Below, one piece after another: positions 8,261 through 17,923 of a DNA stretch of 33,469 bases. This stretch comes from Pseudomonadota bacterium. Lineage in GTDB: Bacteria; Pseudomonadota; Alphaproteobacteria; Acetobacterales; Acetobacteraceae. The stretch spans positions 1 through 33,469 of the forward strand of contig JAKAZO010000014.1 of the NCBI GenBank assembly GCA_021815825.1. The letters are read 5' to 3'. A model generated the notes under the pieces. That model was not told the origin of the DNA and searched no databases. It saw only the letters and a list, made by a program, of their open reading frames with translations. Each line of letters starts with the position of its first letter. The stretch's first letter is position 1. Position numbers and translations under genes: made by a program.

Positions 8261-8289
8261 GTGACTCCGGCCGGCCTCGCCGGTATGAT
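8261..8289 (+). promoter_or_regulatory. Candidate promoter of the periplasmic binding protein gene
   Basis: GTGACT (8261-8266) and TATGAT (8284-8289) are separated by exactly 17 bases. They match the sigma-70 consensus at four and five of six positions, inside the 148-base divergent gap between hisB and the binding protein. The predicted start of transcription is about 50 bases before the ATG at 8350. The call rests on pattern match only. Confidence 0.4.
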
Positions 8290-8349
8290 CGTGCGACGCT
8301 GAACGATCCAGGACCCGTCGAAGGTCCAGAGCCCGGGGGAAACGCTGCC

Positions 8350-9576
8350 ATGATCCGCGTCACCACGCTGCTGCTTGCGGGCGCGCTGCTCTCGCTCACG
8401 CCGTCCTCCGGCCGCGCCGAAGGCGACGGGCTCGTCAACGACACGGTGCGCATCGGCGTGCTGACCGACATGGCCGGCCCCTTCGCCGACCAGGTCGGCA
8501 AGGGCTCGGTCGTCGCCGCGCACCTCGCGGCCGAGGATTTCGCCGCCGAGGCGCAGGGGCTGAAGGTCGAAATTCTCGCCGCCGACCATCAGAACAAGCC
8601 CGATATCGGCGTCGGCATCGTGCGCCATTGGGTGGACGAGGACCAGGTCGCGGCCGTGGTCGATCTGCCCAATTCGGGCGTCGCGCTGGCGGTGGCCAAC
8701 CTCATGCACCAGAAGAACCGCGTCGCGCTGGCCTCCTCGGCCGCGACCTCCGATCTCACCGGCAAGGCCTGCGCGCCGACCACGGTGCAATGGGTCAGCG
8801 ACACCTGGTCGCAGTCCCACACCCTGGTCCATGCCTTGCTGGGCCAGAATCTCCAGACCTGGTTCTTCGTCGACGTGGACTACGCGCTCGGCAAGACCCT
8901 GGAGCGTGACGCGACCGAGGCGATCGTGGCCGGCGGCGGCAAGGTTCTCGGCGTCGTCCGTGTTCCACTCGGCACCACCGACTTCTCCTCGCCGCTGATC
9001 GAGGCGCAGAGTTCCGGCGCGCAGGCGATCGCACTCGCCAACACCGGCGCGGATGCGATCAATGCCATCAAGCAGGCGGCCGAGTTCGGCCTGACCAAAA
9101 AGGGCGCCGAGCTGGCGGCGCTGTTCCTGCAGATCTCGGACGTCCACTCGGTCGGGCTGGCGACCGCGCAGGGCCTGTTGCTGCCATCGCCGTTCTATTG
9201 GGATCTCACCGACCGTACCCGCGCCTGGAGCCAGCGCTTCGCCGCGCGGATGGATGGGCGCATGCCGACGATGATGCAGGCCGGCGTCTATTCCGCCACC
9301 ATGGCCTATCTCCGCGCCCAGCGCAGCGTCCGCACCCTCGACGGCGCCAAGGCGGTCGCGGCGATGAAAGACAAGCCGATCGACGACCCGCTGTTCGGCC
9401 CGACCATCATCCGCGCCGACGGTCGCGCGGTCCACGCCAGCCACCTGTTCCGCGTCAAATCCCCGGCGGAGAGCAAGGGCCCGTGGGACATGTATCATCT
9501 GGTGGCCACCATCCCCCCCGATAAGGCATTCCGCCCGATGGCCGAGGGACACTGCCCGATGGTGGCGAACCAATAG
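8350..9576 (+). CDS. ABC transporter substrate-binding protein, branched-chain amino acid type (Peripla_BP_6)
   Basis: A 408-residue exported protein. A signal peptide is clear: MIR, a Leu/Ala hydrophobic core and cleavage near GRA-EGDG. The mature start VRIGVLTDMAGPFAD is the characteristic first strand of the LivJ-like family, and the two-lobed fold continues with the NSGVALAVANL and ASSAATSDLTG segments of the ligand cleft. Ligands in this family include branched-chain amino acids, amides and aromatic acids, and cannot be decided here. No permease or ATPase genes are adjacent, so it must work with a transporter encoded elsewhere. It diverges from hisB and converges with the gpt gene 41 bases away. 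Confidence 0.9.
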   Translation: MIRVTTLLLAGALLSLTPSSGRAEGDGLVNDTVRIGVLTDMAGPFADQVGKGSVVAAHLAAEDFAAEAQGLKVEILAADHQNKPDIGVGIVRHWVDEDQVAAVVDLPNSGVALAVANLMHQKNRVALASSAATSDLTGKACAPTTVQWVSDTWSQSHTLVHALLGQNLQTWFFVDVDYALGKTLERDATEAIVAGGGKVLGVVRVPLGTTDFSSPLIEAQSSGAQAIALANTGADAINAIKQAAEFGLTKKGAELAALFLQISDVHSVGLATAQGLLLPSPFYWDLTDRTRAWSQRFAARMDGRMPTMMQAGVYSATMAYLRAQRSVRTLDGAKAVAAMKDKPIDDPLFGPTIIRADGRAVHASHLFRVKSPAESKGPWDMYHLVATIPPDKAFRPMAEGHCPMVANQ

Positions 9577-9617
9577 GGCGCCGCTCGTCCCGCCGCCCGG
9601 CCTACCCGCCCCCCGGA

Positions 9618-10091
9618 CTATTCGTGACGACGCGCGAGCGGGGCGACGAATTGCGGCTCGGTATCCCACGGGAACAGGATCCACGTGTCCTGGGAAACCT
9701 CGGTGACGAAGGTCTCCACCCCGTCCCGCCCCGCCGGCTTGGCGTAGATGCAGGCATAGTGCGCCCGTGGCAGCACGGCGCGCACGGCGCGCAGCGTCGC
9801 GCCGCTGTCCACCAGATCATCGACGACAAGGAAGCCGGCGCCGTCGCCGGCGGCGGTCGGCGGCTTGGTGATCAGCGGCTCGCCGCGCGTTTCCTCGTCG
9901 TAGGTCTCGACCGAGACGCTTTCGACGAAGCGGCACTCCAACTCGCGGGCCACGATCGCCGCCGGGATCAGCCCGCCGCGGCTGACCGCGACGATGCCGC
10001 GGAACGGGCCCCGCCCCATCAGCCGCCAGGCCAGGGCGCGGGCGTCGCGGTGGAGCTGGTCCCAGGTGACGGTGTAATAATGCGCCGCCAT
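9618..10091 (-). CDS. gpt: Phosphoribosyltransferase, xanthine-guanine type (Gpt-like)
   Basis: A 157-residue type I phosphoribosyltransferase. The PRPP-binding signature LVVDDLVDSGAT is at residues 88-99, with the acidic pair D91-D92, and the pyrophosphate loop is SRGGLIPA (37-44). The C-terminal WILFPWDTE matches bacterial xanthine-guanine phosphoribosyltransferase, which salvages xanthine, guanine and hypoxanthine to nucleotides. The ATG at 10091 shares one base with the stop of the upstream CsaA gene (TGATG), so the two are translationally coupled. A hypoxanthine-type or related PRTase is possible, but length and the C-terminus favour Gpt. Confidence 0.85.
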   Translation of the reverse strand: MAAHYYTVTWDQLHRDARALAWRLMGRGPFRGIVAVSRGGLIPAAIVARELECRFVESVSVETYDEETRGEPLITKPPTAAGDGAGFLVVDDLVDSGATLRAVRAVLPRAHYACIYAKPAGRDGVETFVTEVSQDTWILFPWDTEPQFVAPLARRHE

Positions 10092-10426
10092 CAGAACAGC
10101 CGCCCGCCATCGGGCACGGCGAAGTCCGGGCGGACCAACACCACCGCGCCATCCTCGTCCGGGATGCCGAGGGTCAGCACCTCGCTGGCGAAGCCGGCGA
10201 TGCGCCGGGGCGGGAAATTCACCACCGCCAGCACCTGCCGCCCGATCAGCCGGTCGGGCGGGTAGTGCACAGCGAGCTGGGCGGAGGATTGGCGGGTGCC
10301 GATGGTGGCACCGAAATCGATCCACAATTTCACCGAGGGCTTGCGCGCCTCGGGAAAGGGCTTGGCATCGATCACGGTGCCGACGCGGATCTCCAGTCGG
10401 TCGAAATCCTCGATGGTGGCGCTCAT
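10091..10426 (-). CDS. csaA: CsaA-type tRNA-binding domain protein
   Basis: A 111-residue stand-alone tRNA-binding OB-fold protein, similar to CsaA and the C-terminal domain of methionyl-tRNA synthetases. The family pattern is seen as [20 protein letters not shown] at residues 11-30, LWIDFG, then [20 protein letters not shown] and a final strand with VVLVRPD. In Bacillus CsaA has been described as a chaperone linked to secretion; elsewhere it is thought to bind tRNA-like RNA. It is nine bases downstream of the GST gene and overlaps gpt, forming a three-gene minus-strand run. Confidence 0.9.
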   Translation of the reverse strand: MSATIEDFDRLEIRVGTVIDAKPFPEARKPSVKLWIDFGATIGTRQSSAQLAVHYPPDRLIGRQVLAVVNFPPRRIAGFASEVLTLGIPDEDGAVVLVRPDFAVPDGGRLF

Positions 10427-10435
10427 CGTGCGTTC

Positions 10436-11098
10436 CTATGCGAGCGTTTCGTAGCGGGCGACGCGCCAGGCGAGCGGCTCGGCGGCGGCCTGTTCGTACC
10501 AGGACGCCACCAGCGGATGGGCCCGCACCGCAGCGCAATAGCCCCCCGCCCCGGCGGCGAGCTCCGGCTCGTAGGCGAGGAATCGCGCCACCACGGGCGC
10601 ATACATCGCGTCCGCCGCGGTGAACGCGGCGCCGAACAGATAGGGCCCGCCAGCGCCGAAGCGGGCGCGCGTGTCCGCCCACAGGCGCTCGATGCGCGCG
10701 ATATCGGCGAGCGCGCCCGGCGTTCGCCCGGCCCCGGGAGCATGGCGCCCCAGCACCATCGGCATCGCCAGGCGCAACTCACGGAACCCCGCATGCATCT
10801 CGGACGCGATCGCCCGCGCCCAGGCCCGCGCCGGGTTCGCCGCCGGCCACAGGGCGGGTGCGAGCTCGGCGCAGTATTCGGCGATGGCCAGGGTCTCCCA
10901 GACGCTGTTGCCGCGATGCTCGAGGCACGGAACCAGCCCGCTCGGCGAGATCGCCTTCACCGCCGCCGTGGTCCCCTGCCCGTCGATCGGGATCACCACC
11001 TCCTCGACGTCGAGCCCGGCCAGGCGCACGGCCAGCCACCCGCGCATCGACCAGGAGGAGTAGCGACGCGTGCCAAGATAGAGCGTGCCGTCAGCCAT
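10436..11098 (-). CDS. Glutathione S-transferase family protein
   Basis: A 220-residue protein with an N-terminal thioredoxin-like GST domain (YLGTRRYSSWSMRGWLAVRL, then SPSGLVPCLEHRG and the glutathione-binding WETLAIAEYCAE) and a C-terminal helical domain to residue 220. The SSWS stretch at 14-17 holds the likely catalytic Ser. The ATG at 11098 follows a near-perfect ribosome binding site, AAGGAGG. It diverges from the class III aminotransferase across 66 bases and heads the GST-CsaA-gpt run. Substrate unknown. Confidence 0.9.
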   Translation of the reverse strand: MADGTLYLGTRRYSSWSMRGWLAVRLAGLDVEEVVIPIDGQGTTAAVKAISPSGLVPCLEHRGNSVWETLAIAEYCAELAPALWPAANPARAWARAIASEMHAGFRELRLAMPMVLGRHAPGAGRTPGALADIARIERLWADTRARFGAGGPYLFGAAFTAADAMYAPVVARFLAYEPELAAGAGGYCAAVRAHPLVASWYEQAAAEPLAWRVARYETLA

Positions 11099-11164
11099 GA
11101 GCGCGACCTCCTTGCGCGGCAGGGTGCGATGGGCGACGCTGCCACGAGCGGAGGAGTTGATGCC

Positions 11165-12493
<1,329 letters not shown>

Positions 12494-12543
12494 CCACCGC
12501 CGTGGCGCTTTCGCGCGCGGGCGCGCTGGTGCCTCGGTGATCC

Positions 12544-15500
12544 ATGCCCCCGACCGTTTCATGGCGGGATGACCGATCGGCGTTGCGGGCGCTGCACCTG
12601 GCACCCGAGGACGATGCGCTCGCGCCCTTGCTGCCCGCTTCGGTGCTGCCGGCAGGCGCCGCCGAGCGGGGCCGCGCCCTCGTGCGCGCCGCCCGCGCCG
12701 CGCATGTCCCGGGCAGCGATGTCAGCGACTTCCTGCGCGAGTTCGGGCTCGGAACCCGCGAGGGCGTGGCCCTGCTCTGCCTCGCCGAAGCCCTGTTGCG
12801 CATTCCGGACCCGGCCACCGCCGATGCGCTGATCGAAGACCGGCTCGGCGATGCCGCCTGGGAACGGCATCTGGGCCACGCCGACAGCCTCGCCGTGAAC
12901 GCCTCGACCTGGGCCTTCCTGCTCGGCGGTCGCGTGCTCTCGCGCGAGGACGCAAGGAGCGTCCCCGGCGCGCTGCGCCGCCTGGTGCGCCGGCTCGGCG
13001 AGCCGGTGATCCGCACCGCGCTGCGCCAGGGCATGCGGCTGCTGGCCCGCCAGTTCGTTCTCGGGCGCACCATCGAGGAGGCGCTGGCCCGCGCCGCCAG
13101 CCCGAGCATGCGCCGCTGGCGCATGAGCTTCGACATGCTGGGCGAGGCGGCGAAAGCCGCGGCCGACGCCGAACGCTACCGGCGCGCCTATGCGGAGGCG
13201 ATCGGGCAGATCGGCCGTCATGCCGCCGGGCGCGGCCCGATCGAAGGGCCGGGGCTTTCGGTCAAGCTCTCCGCGCTGCATCCGCGCTATGAGCCGTTGC
13301 AGGAAAGACACAGCGTGCCGCCGCTCATCGCCAGCCTGCGCGGCCTCGCTCTGGCCGCGCGCACCGCAGGGATCGGCCTCACGGTCGACGCCGAGGAGGC
13401 CGCGCGGCTCGAACTCAGTCTCGATGTCTTCGCCGCCGTCCGCGCCGATCCGGCGCTCGCGGGCTGGGATGGGCTCGGCCTCGCGGTGCAGGCCTATCAG
13501 AAGCGGGCCGCCCCCCTGATCGACTGGATCGCCGCCCTGGCCCGCGCCAGCGCCAGCCGCATCCCGGTTCGCCTGGTCAAGGGCGCCTACTGGGACAGCG
13601 AGATCAAGACCGCGCAGGTGCAGGGGCTCGCGAACTACCCGGTCTTTACCCGCAAGGCGGCGACGGATGCCGCCTGGCTCGCCTGCGCGCGGCGGATGCT
13701 GGCCCACGGCGGGGCGATCATCCCCGCCTTCGCCACCCACAACGCCCTCAGCCTCGCCGCCATCCTGGCGCTGGCGCCAACGGGCGGGTTCGAGATGCAG
13801 CGGCTGCACGGCATGGGCGAAGCGCTCTATGGCGGACTCGTCGGGCCCGACTGTCCGGTGCGGGTCTATGCCCCGGTCGGCGCGCACGAGGATCTGCTCG
13901 CCTATCTCGTGCGCCGCCTGCTGGAGAACGGGGCGAATACCAGCTTCGTGCATCGGCTGGTCGATCCGGCGGTGCCGGAGGCGGCCATCCTCGCCGACCC
14001 TCTGGAGCGGCTGCGCGACCAGCCGGACCGGCCGCGGCCCATTCCCCTGCCGCGCGACCTCTATCCCGACCGCGCCAACTCCGCTGGCATCGATCTCGGC
14101 GACCGCGCCAGCGCCCCTGCCCTGCTCGCCGCCGTCGCCGCCGAGGCCGCCCGCGTCCGCACCGTGCCGGGCGCCGGGCCGGCACGGGAGATCCGCGATC
14201 CGGCCGACCGGCGCCGGCTGCTCGGCCACGCCCACGACGCGACCGGGACCGAGATCGACGCCACCCTCGCCCGCCTCGCCCGCGGCTTCTCGGCGTGGGA
14301 TCAGGCCGGCGGGGCGGCCCGCGCCGCGGTGCTCGAGCGCGCCGCGGACGGGATCGAGGCCGACCGGGCGGAGCTTCTCGCCCTGCTCGTGCGCGAGGCC
14401 GGCAAGACCCTGCCCGACGCCATCGCCGAACTGCGCGAGGCCGCCGACGCCTGCCGCTACTACGCCGCCCGCGCCCGCGAGGGGTTCGCTGCCCCGCGCG
14501 TGCTCGCCGGCCCCACCGGGGAGCGTAATCTCTGGTCGCTGGCCGGGCGTGGCGTATTCGCCGCCATCGCACCGTGGAACTTCCCGCTGGCGATCTTCAC
14601 CGGTCAGATCGCCGCAGCGCTCGCCGCCGGCAATGCCGTCGCCGCCAAGCCGGCCGAGCAGACGCCACTGATCGGCGCCCGCGCCGTGGCGCTGCTGCAC
14701 GCCGCCGGCGTGCCCGAATCGGCGCTGGGCCTGCTGGTCGGCGACGGCAGGGTCGGCGCCGCTCTGGCGCGCGACGGACGCGTCGCGGGCGTCGCCTTCA
14801 CCGGCAGCCTCGCCACCGCGCGGGCGATCGCGGGCGTGCTGGCGGCACACGACGGACCGCTGATCCCCCTCATCGCCGAAACCGGGGGGGTCAATGCGAT
14901 GATCGTGGACAGCTCCGCCCTGCCCGAGCAGACCGTGACCGACGCGCTCGCCAGCGCGTTCGGCTCGGCCGGCCAGCGCTGCTCGGCCCTGCGCGTGCTG
15001 TGCCTGCAGGAGGAAATCGCCGACCGCGTCCTGAGCATGCTGGAGGGCGCGGCGGCGACGTGGGTGATCGGCGATCCACTCGAGCCGGCGACCGACATCG
15101 GGCCGATCATCGACGCCGAATCCTGCCAGCGGCTCGAAACCCAGGCCGCGGCGCTGGGACCGCCCCGGTTCCTCGCGGCGCTGCCCGCGGCGACGGCGCA
15201 TGGCAGCTTCTTCGCCCCGCGCATCATCGAGCGGCCGACGCCGATGCTGGCGACCGAGATTTTCGGCCCGGTCCTGCAGGTGGTTCGGTTCGCGGCCGAC
15301 CGGCTCGAGGCGCTGGTGGCGACGCTGGCCGCCAGCGGCCATGGCCTCACCCTCGGCATCCAGTCGCGCATCGAATCGCTGCCGGCGCGGATTCTGCGCC
15401 AGCTCCCCATCGGCAATGCCTATGTCAACCGCAGCCAGATCGGCGCCGTGATCGGCGTGCAGCCCTTCGGCGGGCGTGGACTGTCCGGAACCGGGCCGAA

Positions 15501-15609
15501 GGCGGGCGGCCCGTTGACCCTCCACGCCTTCGCCGAGGAGCGCAGCGTGAGCGTGAACAGCGCCGCCTTCGGCGGCGACGCCGCACTGCTCGCCGCGGGC
15601 GAGGCGTAG
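12544..15609 (+). CDS. putA: Bifunctional proline dehydrogenase / glutamate-semialdehyde dehydrogenase PutA
   Basis: A 1021-residue enzyme that oxidises proline to P5C with FAD and then to glutamate with NAD+, passing the intermediate through an internal tunnel. The PRODH barrel covers about residues 140-460 and contains RLVKGAYWDSEIK (R343, K346). The aldehyde dehydrogenase covers about 530-1000, with E779 in IAETGGVNAMIVD and the nucleophile C813 in SAGQRCSA. There is no N-terminal ribbon-helix-helix, so unlike the E. coli protein it cannot repress its own gene; this is the compact two-domain form common in Alphaproteobacteria. A minus-strand terminator starts a few bases after the stop. 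A 1032-codon open frame lies antisense and is a codon-bias artefact. Confidence 0.95.
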   Translation: MPPTVSWRDDRSALRALHLAPEDDALAPLLPASVLPAGAAERGRALVRAARAAHVPGSDVSDFLREFGLGTREGVALLCLAEALLRIPDPATADALIEDRLGDAAWERHLGHADSLAVNASTWAFLLGGRVLSREDARSVPGALRRLVRRLGEPVIRTALRQGMRLLARQFVLGRTIEEALARAASPSMRRWRMSFDMLGEAAKAAADAERYRRAYAEAIGQIGRHAAGRGPIEGPGLSVKLSALHPRYEPLQERHSVPPLIASLRGLALAARTAGIGLTVDAEEAARLELSLDVFAAVRADPALAGWDGLGLAVQAYQKRAAPLIDWIAALARASASRIPVRLVKGAYWDSEIKTAQVQGLANYPVFTRKAATDAAWLACARRMLAHGGAIIPAFATHNALSLAAILALAPTGGFEMQRLHGMGEALYGGLVGPDCPVRVYAPVGAHEDLLAYLVRRLLENGANTSFVHRLVDPAVPEAAILADPLERLRDQPDRPRPIPLPRDLYPDRANSAGIDLGDRASAPALLAAVAAEAARVRTVPGAGPAREIRDPADRRRLLGHAHDATGTEIDATLARLARGFSAWDQAGGAARAAVLERAADGIEADRAELLALLVREAGKTLPDAIAELREAADACRYYAARAREGFAAPRVLAGPTGERNLWSLAGRGVFAAIAPWNFPLAIFTGQIAAALAAGNAVAAKPAEQTPLIGARAVALLHAAGVPESALGLLVGDGRVGAALARDGRVAGVAFTGSLATARAIAGVLAAHDGPLIPLIAETGGVNAMIVDSSALPEQTVTDALASAFGSAGQRCSALRVLCLQEEIADRVLSMLEGAAATWVIGDPLEPATDIGPIIDAESCQRLETQAAALGPPRFLAALPAATAHGSFFAPRIIERPTPMLATEIFGPVLQVVRFAADRLEALVATLAASGHGLTLGIQSRIESLPARILRQLPIGNAYVNRSQIGAVIGVQPFGGRGLSGTGPKAGGPLTLHAFAEERSVSVNSAAFGGDAALLAAGEA

Positions 15610-15614
15610 AGCGC

Positions 15615-15646
15615 AAAAAGGCCCGATCCGTCGCCGGACCGGGCCT
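15615..15646 (-). terminator. Strong intrinsic terminator of the porin transcript
   Basis: Read on the minus strand, AGGCCCGGTCCG pairs with CGGATCGGGCCT. This is a 12-bp stem with one G-U pair, closed by a GCGA (GNRA) tetraloop and followed at once by a T run (15619-15615). On the plus strand the G-U becomes an A-C mismatch and no T run follows, so it works for the porin mRNA. It ends five bases from the putA stop. Confidence 0.85.
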
Positions 15647-15676
15647 CCAAGCGCCAAAGCCCTGAGTTCGTCTCGC

Positions 15677-15719
15677 GGGCTGATTCAGCCAACACCCTGG
15701 ACGGGCGTTGGCATCAGAC
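15677..15719 (-). repeat. Porin 3' UTR hairpin repeat, copy 1
   Basis: A 43-base unit related to the copy at 15735-15776: both start gggctgattcagccaac on the plus strand and end gggcgttggcatcagac. On the minus strand it folds as GCCAACGCCC, a five-base loop, then GGGTGTTGGC, with one G-U wobble. Flanking CTGAT and ATCAG can add five pairs beyond a three-base bulge. Confidence 0.7.
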
Positions 15720-15734
15720 GGTTAGCTCAAGTAT

Positions 15735-15776
15735 GGGCTGATTCAGCCAACGCCCTCGCGGGCGTTGGCATCAGAC
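15735..15776 (-). repeat. Porin 3' UTR hairpin repeat, copy 2
   Basis: A 42-base unit, the nearer of the two to the porin stop. On the minus strand GCCAACGCCC and GGGCGTTGGC form a perfect 10-bp stem with a GCGA tetraloop, and CTGAT/ATCAG extends it after a bulge. It may be a dispersed REP-like element or an mRNA-stabilising structure. Confidence 0.7.
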
Positions 15777-15789
15777 CACTAGGCAAGGC

Positions 15790-17196
15790 TCAGTTCGAGT
15801 GGCCGAGGCCCGGCAGGCCGAGCAGGCCGTTGAGGACGACGACGGTAGCCACGCCGATGGTGAAGGAGTCGTGGTGGATGTTGGCGTTAGACACCGCCAT
15901 TTCCGGGTTGGTGAAGTACTGCAGGAAGGGCTGGATCGAGAAGCCCGGCATCACCGCCGCGCTATAGCTGAATTCGATCCAGTTCTCCGAGGGAGTCGCC
16001 TGCATCACGCCGATGCCGCCGCCGTTATCATAGCCGGCCCCGAACGCCGCGGCCTGCGCGAAGCGGTGGTTGTACTTCGCGAAGTCCCAGGCGAAGTTCA
16101 CGGTGTCATGCGGGCGCGACGCGAACGGGCCCTGCAGCACGAGGCCGACGACCTGCGCATTCTCGATCGGCGCTTGACCCATGACCGACCAGGTGGCTTC
16201 GCCGAAGGCGATCAGCTGGCGATCGCTCTTCGGATCCGGCTTCCACACGGTCTGCTCCAGGCCCATGTAGACCGACCCCCGGCCACGCTGATTGTTCAGC
16301 GCCGCGTTCGCCGAGCCCGCAACGATCGCCGCCGGCGTGCCGGTGGCGCCCACACTGTAGTTCGAGCTGTCGTAGTAGCCGCCCAACATCACGTGCGTCG
16401 GGTAGTTCTGGGTGGTGCTGTCGTAGCCGATCTGGAACGGAATGAAGACGCCGCTCGCCTGGCTCAGACCCCAATCGGTGAAGCCATGGCTATGCGTGGT
16501 GTAGTAGGCGGCGTCGTCGTCCGCGTAGACGCCGGCGCGGATATAGGTGCTCAGCGTCGGCTTCACCGTGGCGCGGAAGCCCCAGGTGGAGACCGGCGAG
16601 TAGGTGGCGCTGTTGTCGAAGTAGTAGCCGGCCGGACCGTTGCCGCAGACGCCGATGCTGTAGAAGTTGCAGTAGACGTCGAAGGTCGAGAAGTCACCCA
16701 GCGGCGAGATGCGGCCAGCGTAGAGGCGCAGGTGATCGTCGAACAGCGACTGCTCCCAGGACAGTTCCGAGAGCTGGAACACTTCGACCGGGCCATACTC
16801 AGGGCTGGAGCCCCAGACCGAGCCGGAGTAGTTGCCGTTGAACCCGGCGGCGCGATCATCGAACTGGATGTGCGCGCGGGCGCCGGGGATGCCGGCCAGC
16901 TTGGTCATGTCGAAGTCCATGCCGGCGGAGGCGTCGTTGGTATCGGACACGCCGGTCTTGCGGCCGCCGCTGACGTTGTCATAGACGACGTTCACGTTGG
17001 CGGCGTTGAAATAGATGCCGTAGTTGGCCATCTGGTCGCCGAAGGACTTCAGCGGGTCCCCGAGCGTGAAGAAGTAGCCGGGCGGCGTCGTCGACGACTG
17101 GGCGTGTGCGCCCGTGCTGACGATCAGCCCCGCACCCAGCACGGCAGCGGACAGAATCGTCGCGCCCCGCAGCCTGCTTGCAAAAGAAGTTCTCAT
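15790..17196 (-). CDS. OprB-family carbohydrate-selective porin
   Basis: An outer-membrane beta-barrel porin of about 468 residues. The signal peptide is MRTSFASRLRG, then a hydrophobic core ending AHAQ. The mature part has alternating aromatic strands and segments such as NYGIYFNAANVNVVYDNVSG, the LSELSWEQSLFDDHLRLYAGR motif and the MGLEQTVWKPDPKSDRQLIAFGEATW block that mark the OprB family. It probably admits sugars or small polar solutes. It ends ...LPGLGHSN, without the usual C-terminal aromatic residue. ATG at 17196 is preferred over the upstream in-frame ATG at 17229 because it begins the signal peptide and follows GGGAGGGGAAG. Its transcript ends with two hairpin repeats and a terminator. 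Confidence 0.88.
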   Translation of the reverse strand: MRTSFASRLRGATILSAAVLGAGLIVSTGAHAQSSTTPPGYFFTLGDPLKSFGDQMANYGIYFNAANVNVVYDNVSGGRKTGVSDTNDASAGMDFDMTKLAGIPGARAHIQFDDRAAGFNGNYSGSVWGSSPEYGPVEVFQLSELSWEQSLFDDHLRLYAGRISPLGDFSTFDVYCNFYSIGVCGNGPAGYYFDNSATYSPVSTWGFRATVKPTLSTYIRAGVYADDDAAYYTTHSHGFTDWGLSQASGVFIPFQIGYDSTTQNYPTHVMLGGYYDSSNYSVGATGTPAAIVAGSANAALNNQRGRGSVYMGLEQTVWKPDPKSDRQLIAFGEATWSVMGQAPIENAQVVGLVLQGPFASRPHDTVNFAWDFAKYNHRFAQAAAFGAGYDNGGGIGVMQATPSENWIEFSYSAAVMPGFSIQPFLQYFTNPEMAVSNANIHHDSFTIGVATVVVLNGLLGLPGLGHSN

Positions 17197-17389
17197 CCTA
17201 AGCTTCCCCTCCCGAGAGTGTCGGAACAACGGATGGCGTCCAGCGGGGCCACCGCGGCCCGCCCGGACGTGTTTGTGCTACGCTTGGAGGGGTCGCGTCC
17301 ATATATGTCGGATGTGTTGCGAAGCGAAGGGGCGGCGAGTGTGGCTACGGTGCAACAGTGAACGCACGGCTCTGCAACGCTGGCGGGCA

Positions 17390-17920
17390 ATGGCGGTGCT
17401 CGCGCTGGTCGCGCTCGGCCTGTGCGGTCCAGCCGCCATCGCCCAGACCCGGAGCGAGGGGCTGGTGCCGGCGAACACGGACATCTTCTTCCGTGCCTAC
17501 GTCTTCGGTCTGCTGCCGGTGGAAGGCCACTTCACCCGCTTCACCGGCCGCCTCACCGTGGACGGGACGACGCCGGCGCATTGCCGCGTCGAGATCCGGG
17601 TCGAGACCGCCAGCCTGGTGATGCAGGAAACGGCCTATGACCGCATGGTGACCGGGCCGGATTTCCTCGATGCCGCGGACTACCCGGTGCTCGCCTTCCA
17701 GGGCGCGTGCCGGCCGGCGCGTGGCGGCGGGGAGATCACCCGCATCGACGGCAATCTGCAACTGCACGGCAGGGCCGGACCGCTCGCCCTTTCCGTGCAC
17801 CAGGACGCCGGCAACTTCATCGCCGAGGCGGCGCTGCGGCGAGCCGCCTGGGGCGTGGCGGGCCGCCCCTGGATGGCGGGACAAACGGTGCGCATCCGCG
17901 TCGTCGTCCGACTGCCGTGA
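17390..17920 (+). CDS. YceI-like exported lipid-binding-fold protein
   Basis: A protein of about 176 residues with a hydrophobic leader ending AIAQ and a YceI-like lipocalin-type barrel. Recognisable parts are VPANTDIFFRAYVFGLLPVEGHFTRFTGRLTVDG, the MVTGPDFLDAADYPVLAFQ segment that matches the FDxxxYPxxxF motif, and the final strand VRIRVVVRL. YceI proteins bind isoprenoid-type lipids; the role here is unknown. The start is uncertain: ATG at 17390 leaves the signal peptide without a positive N-region, whereas CTG at 17372 would add MQRWRA and give a normal one. It converges with the carbonic anhydrase gene, with three bases between the stops. Confidence 0.75.
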   Translation: MAVLALVALGLCGPAAIAQTRSEGLVPANTDIFFRAYVFGLLPVEGHFTRFTGRLTVDGTTPAHCRVEIRVETASLVMQETAYDRMVTGPDFLDAADYPVLAFQGACRPARGGGEITRIDGNLQLHGRAGPLALSVHQDAGNFIAEAALRRAAWGVAGRPWMAGQTVRIRVVVRLP

Positions 17921-17923
17921 GCG

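Noticed and set aside
10265-11164. Upstream 300-codon extension of the aminotransferase frame
   Set aside because: The extension is antisense to the GST and CsaA genes and Arg-rich; the family start is the ATG at 11165 with GGAGG before it.
12559-15657. A 1032-codon open frame on the minus strand opposite putA
   Set aside because: It mirrors putA and arises because GC-rich codon usage removes stops on the opposite strand. The translation is Arg/Gly/Ala-rich with no recognisable domain, while putA has full catalytic motifs.
15720-15760. Possible tRNA from the ttagctcaagta segment
   Set aside because: No acceptor stem, anticodon arm or T-arm sequence can be formed around it; it is the spacer between hairpin repeats.
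15677-15776. CRISPR array from the two repeats
   Set aside because: Only two units, 15 bases apart, palindromic and not separated by spacer-sized unique DNA; no cas genes.
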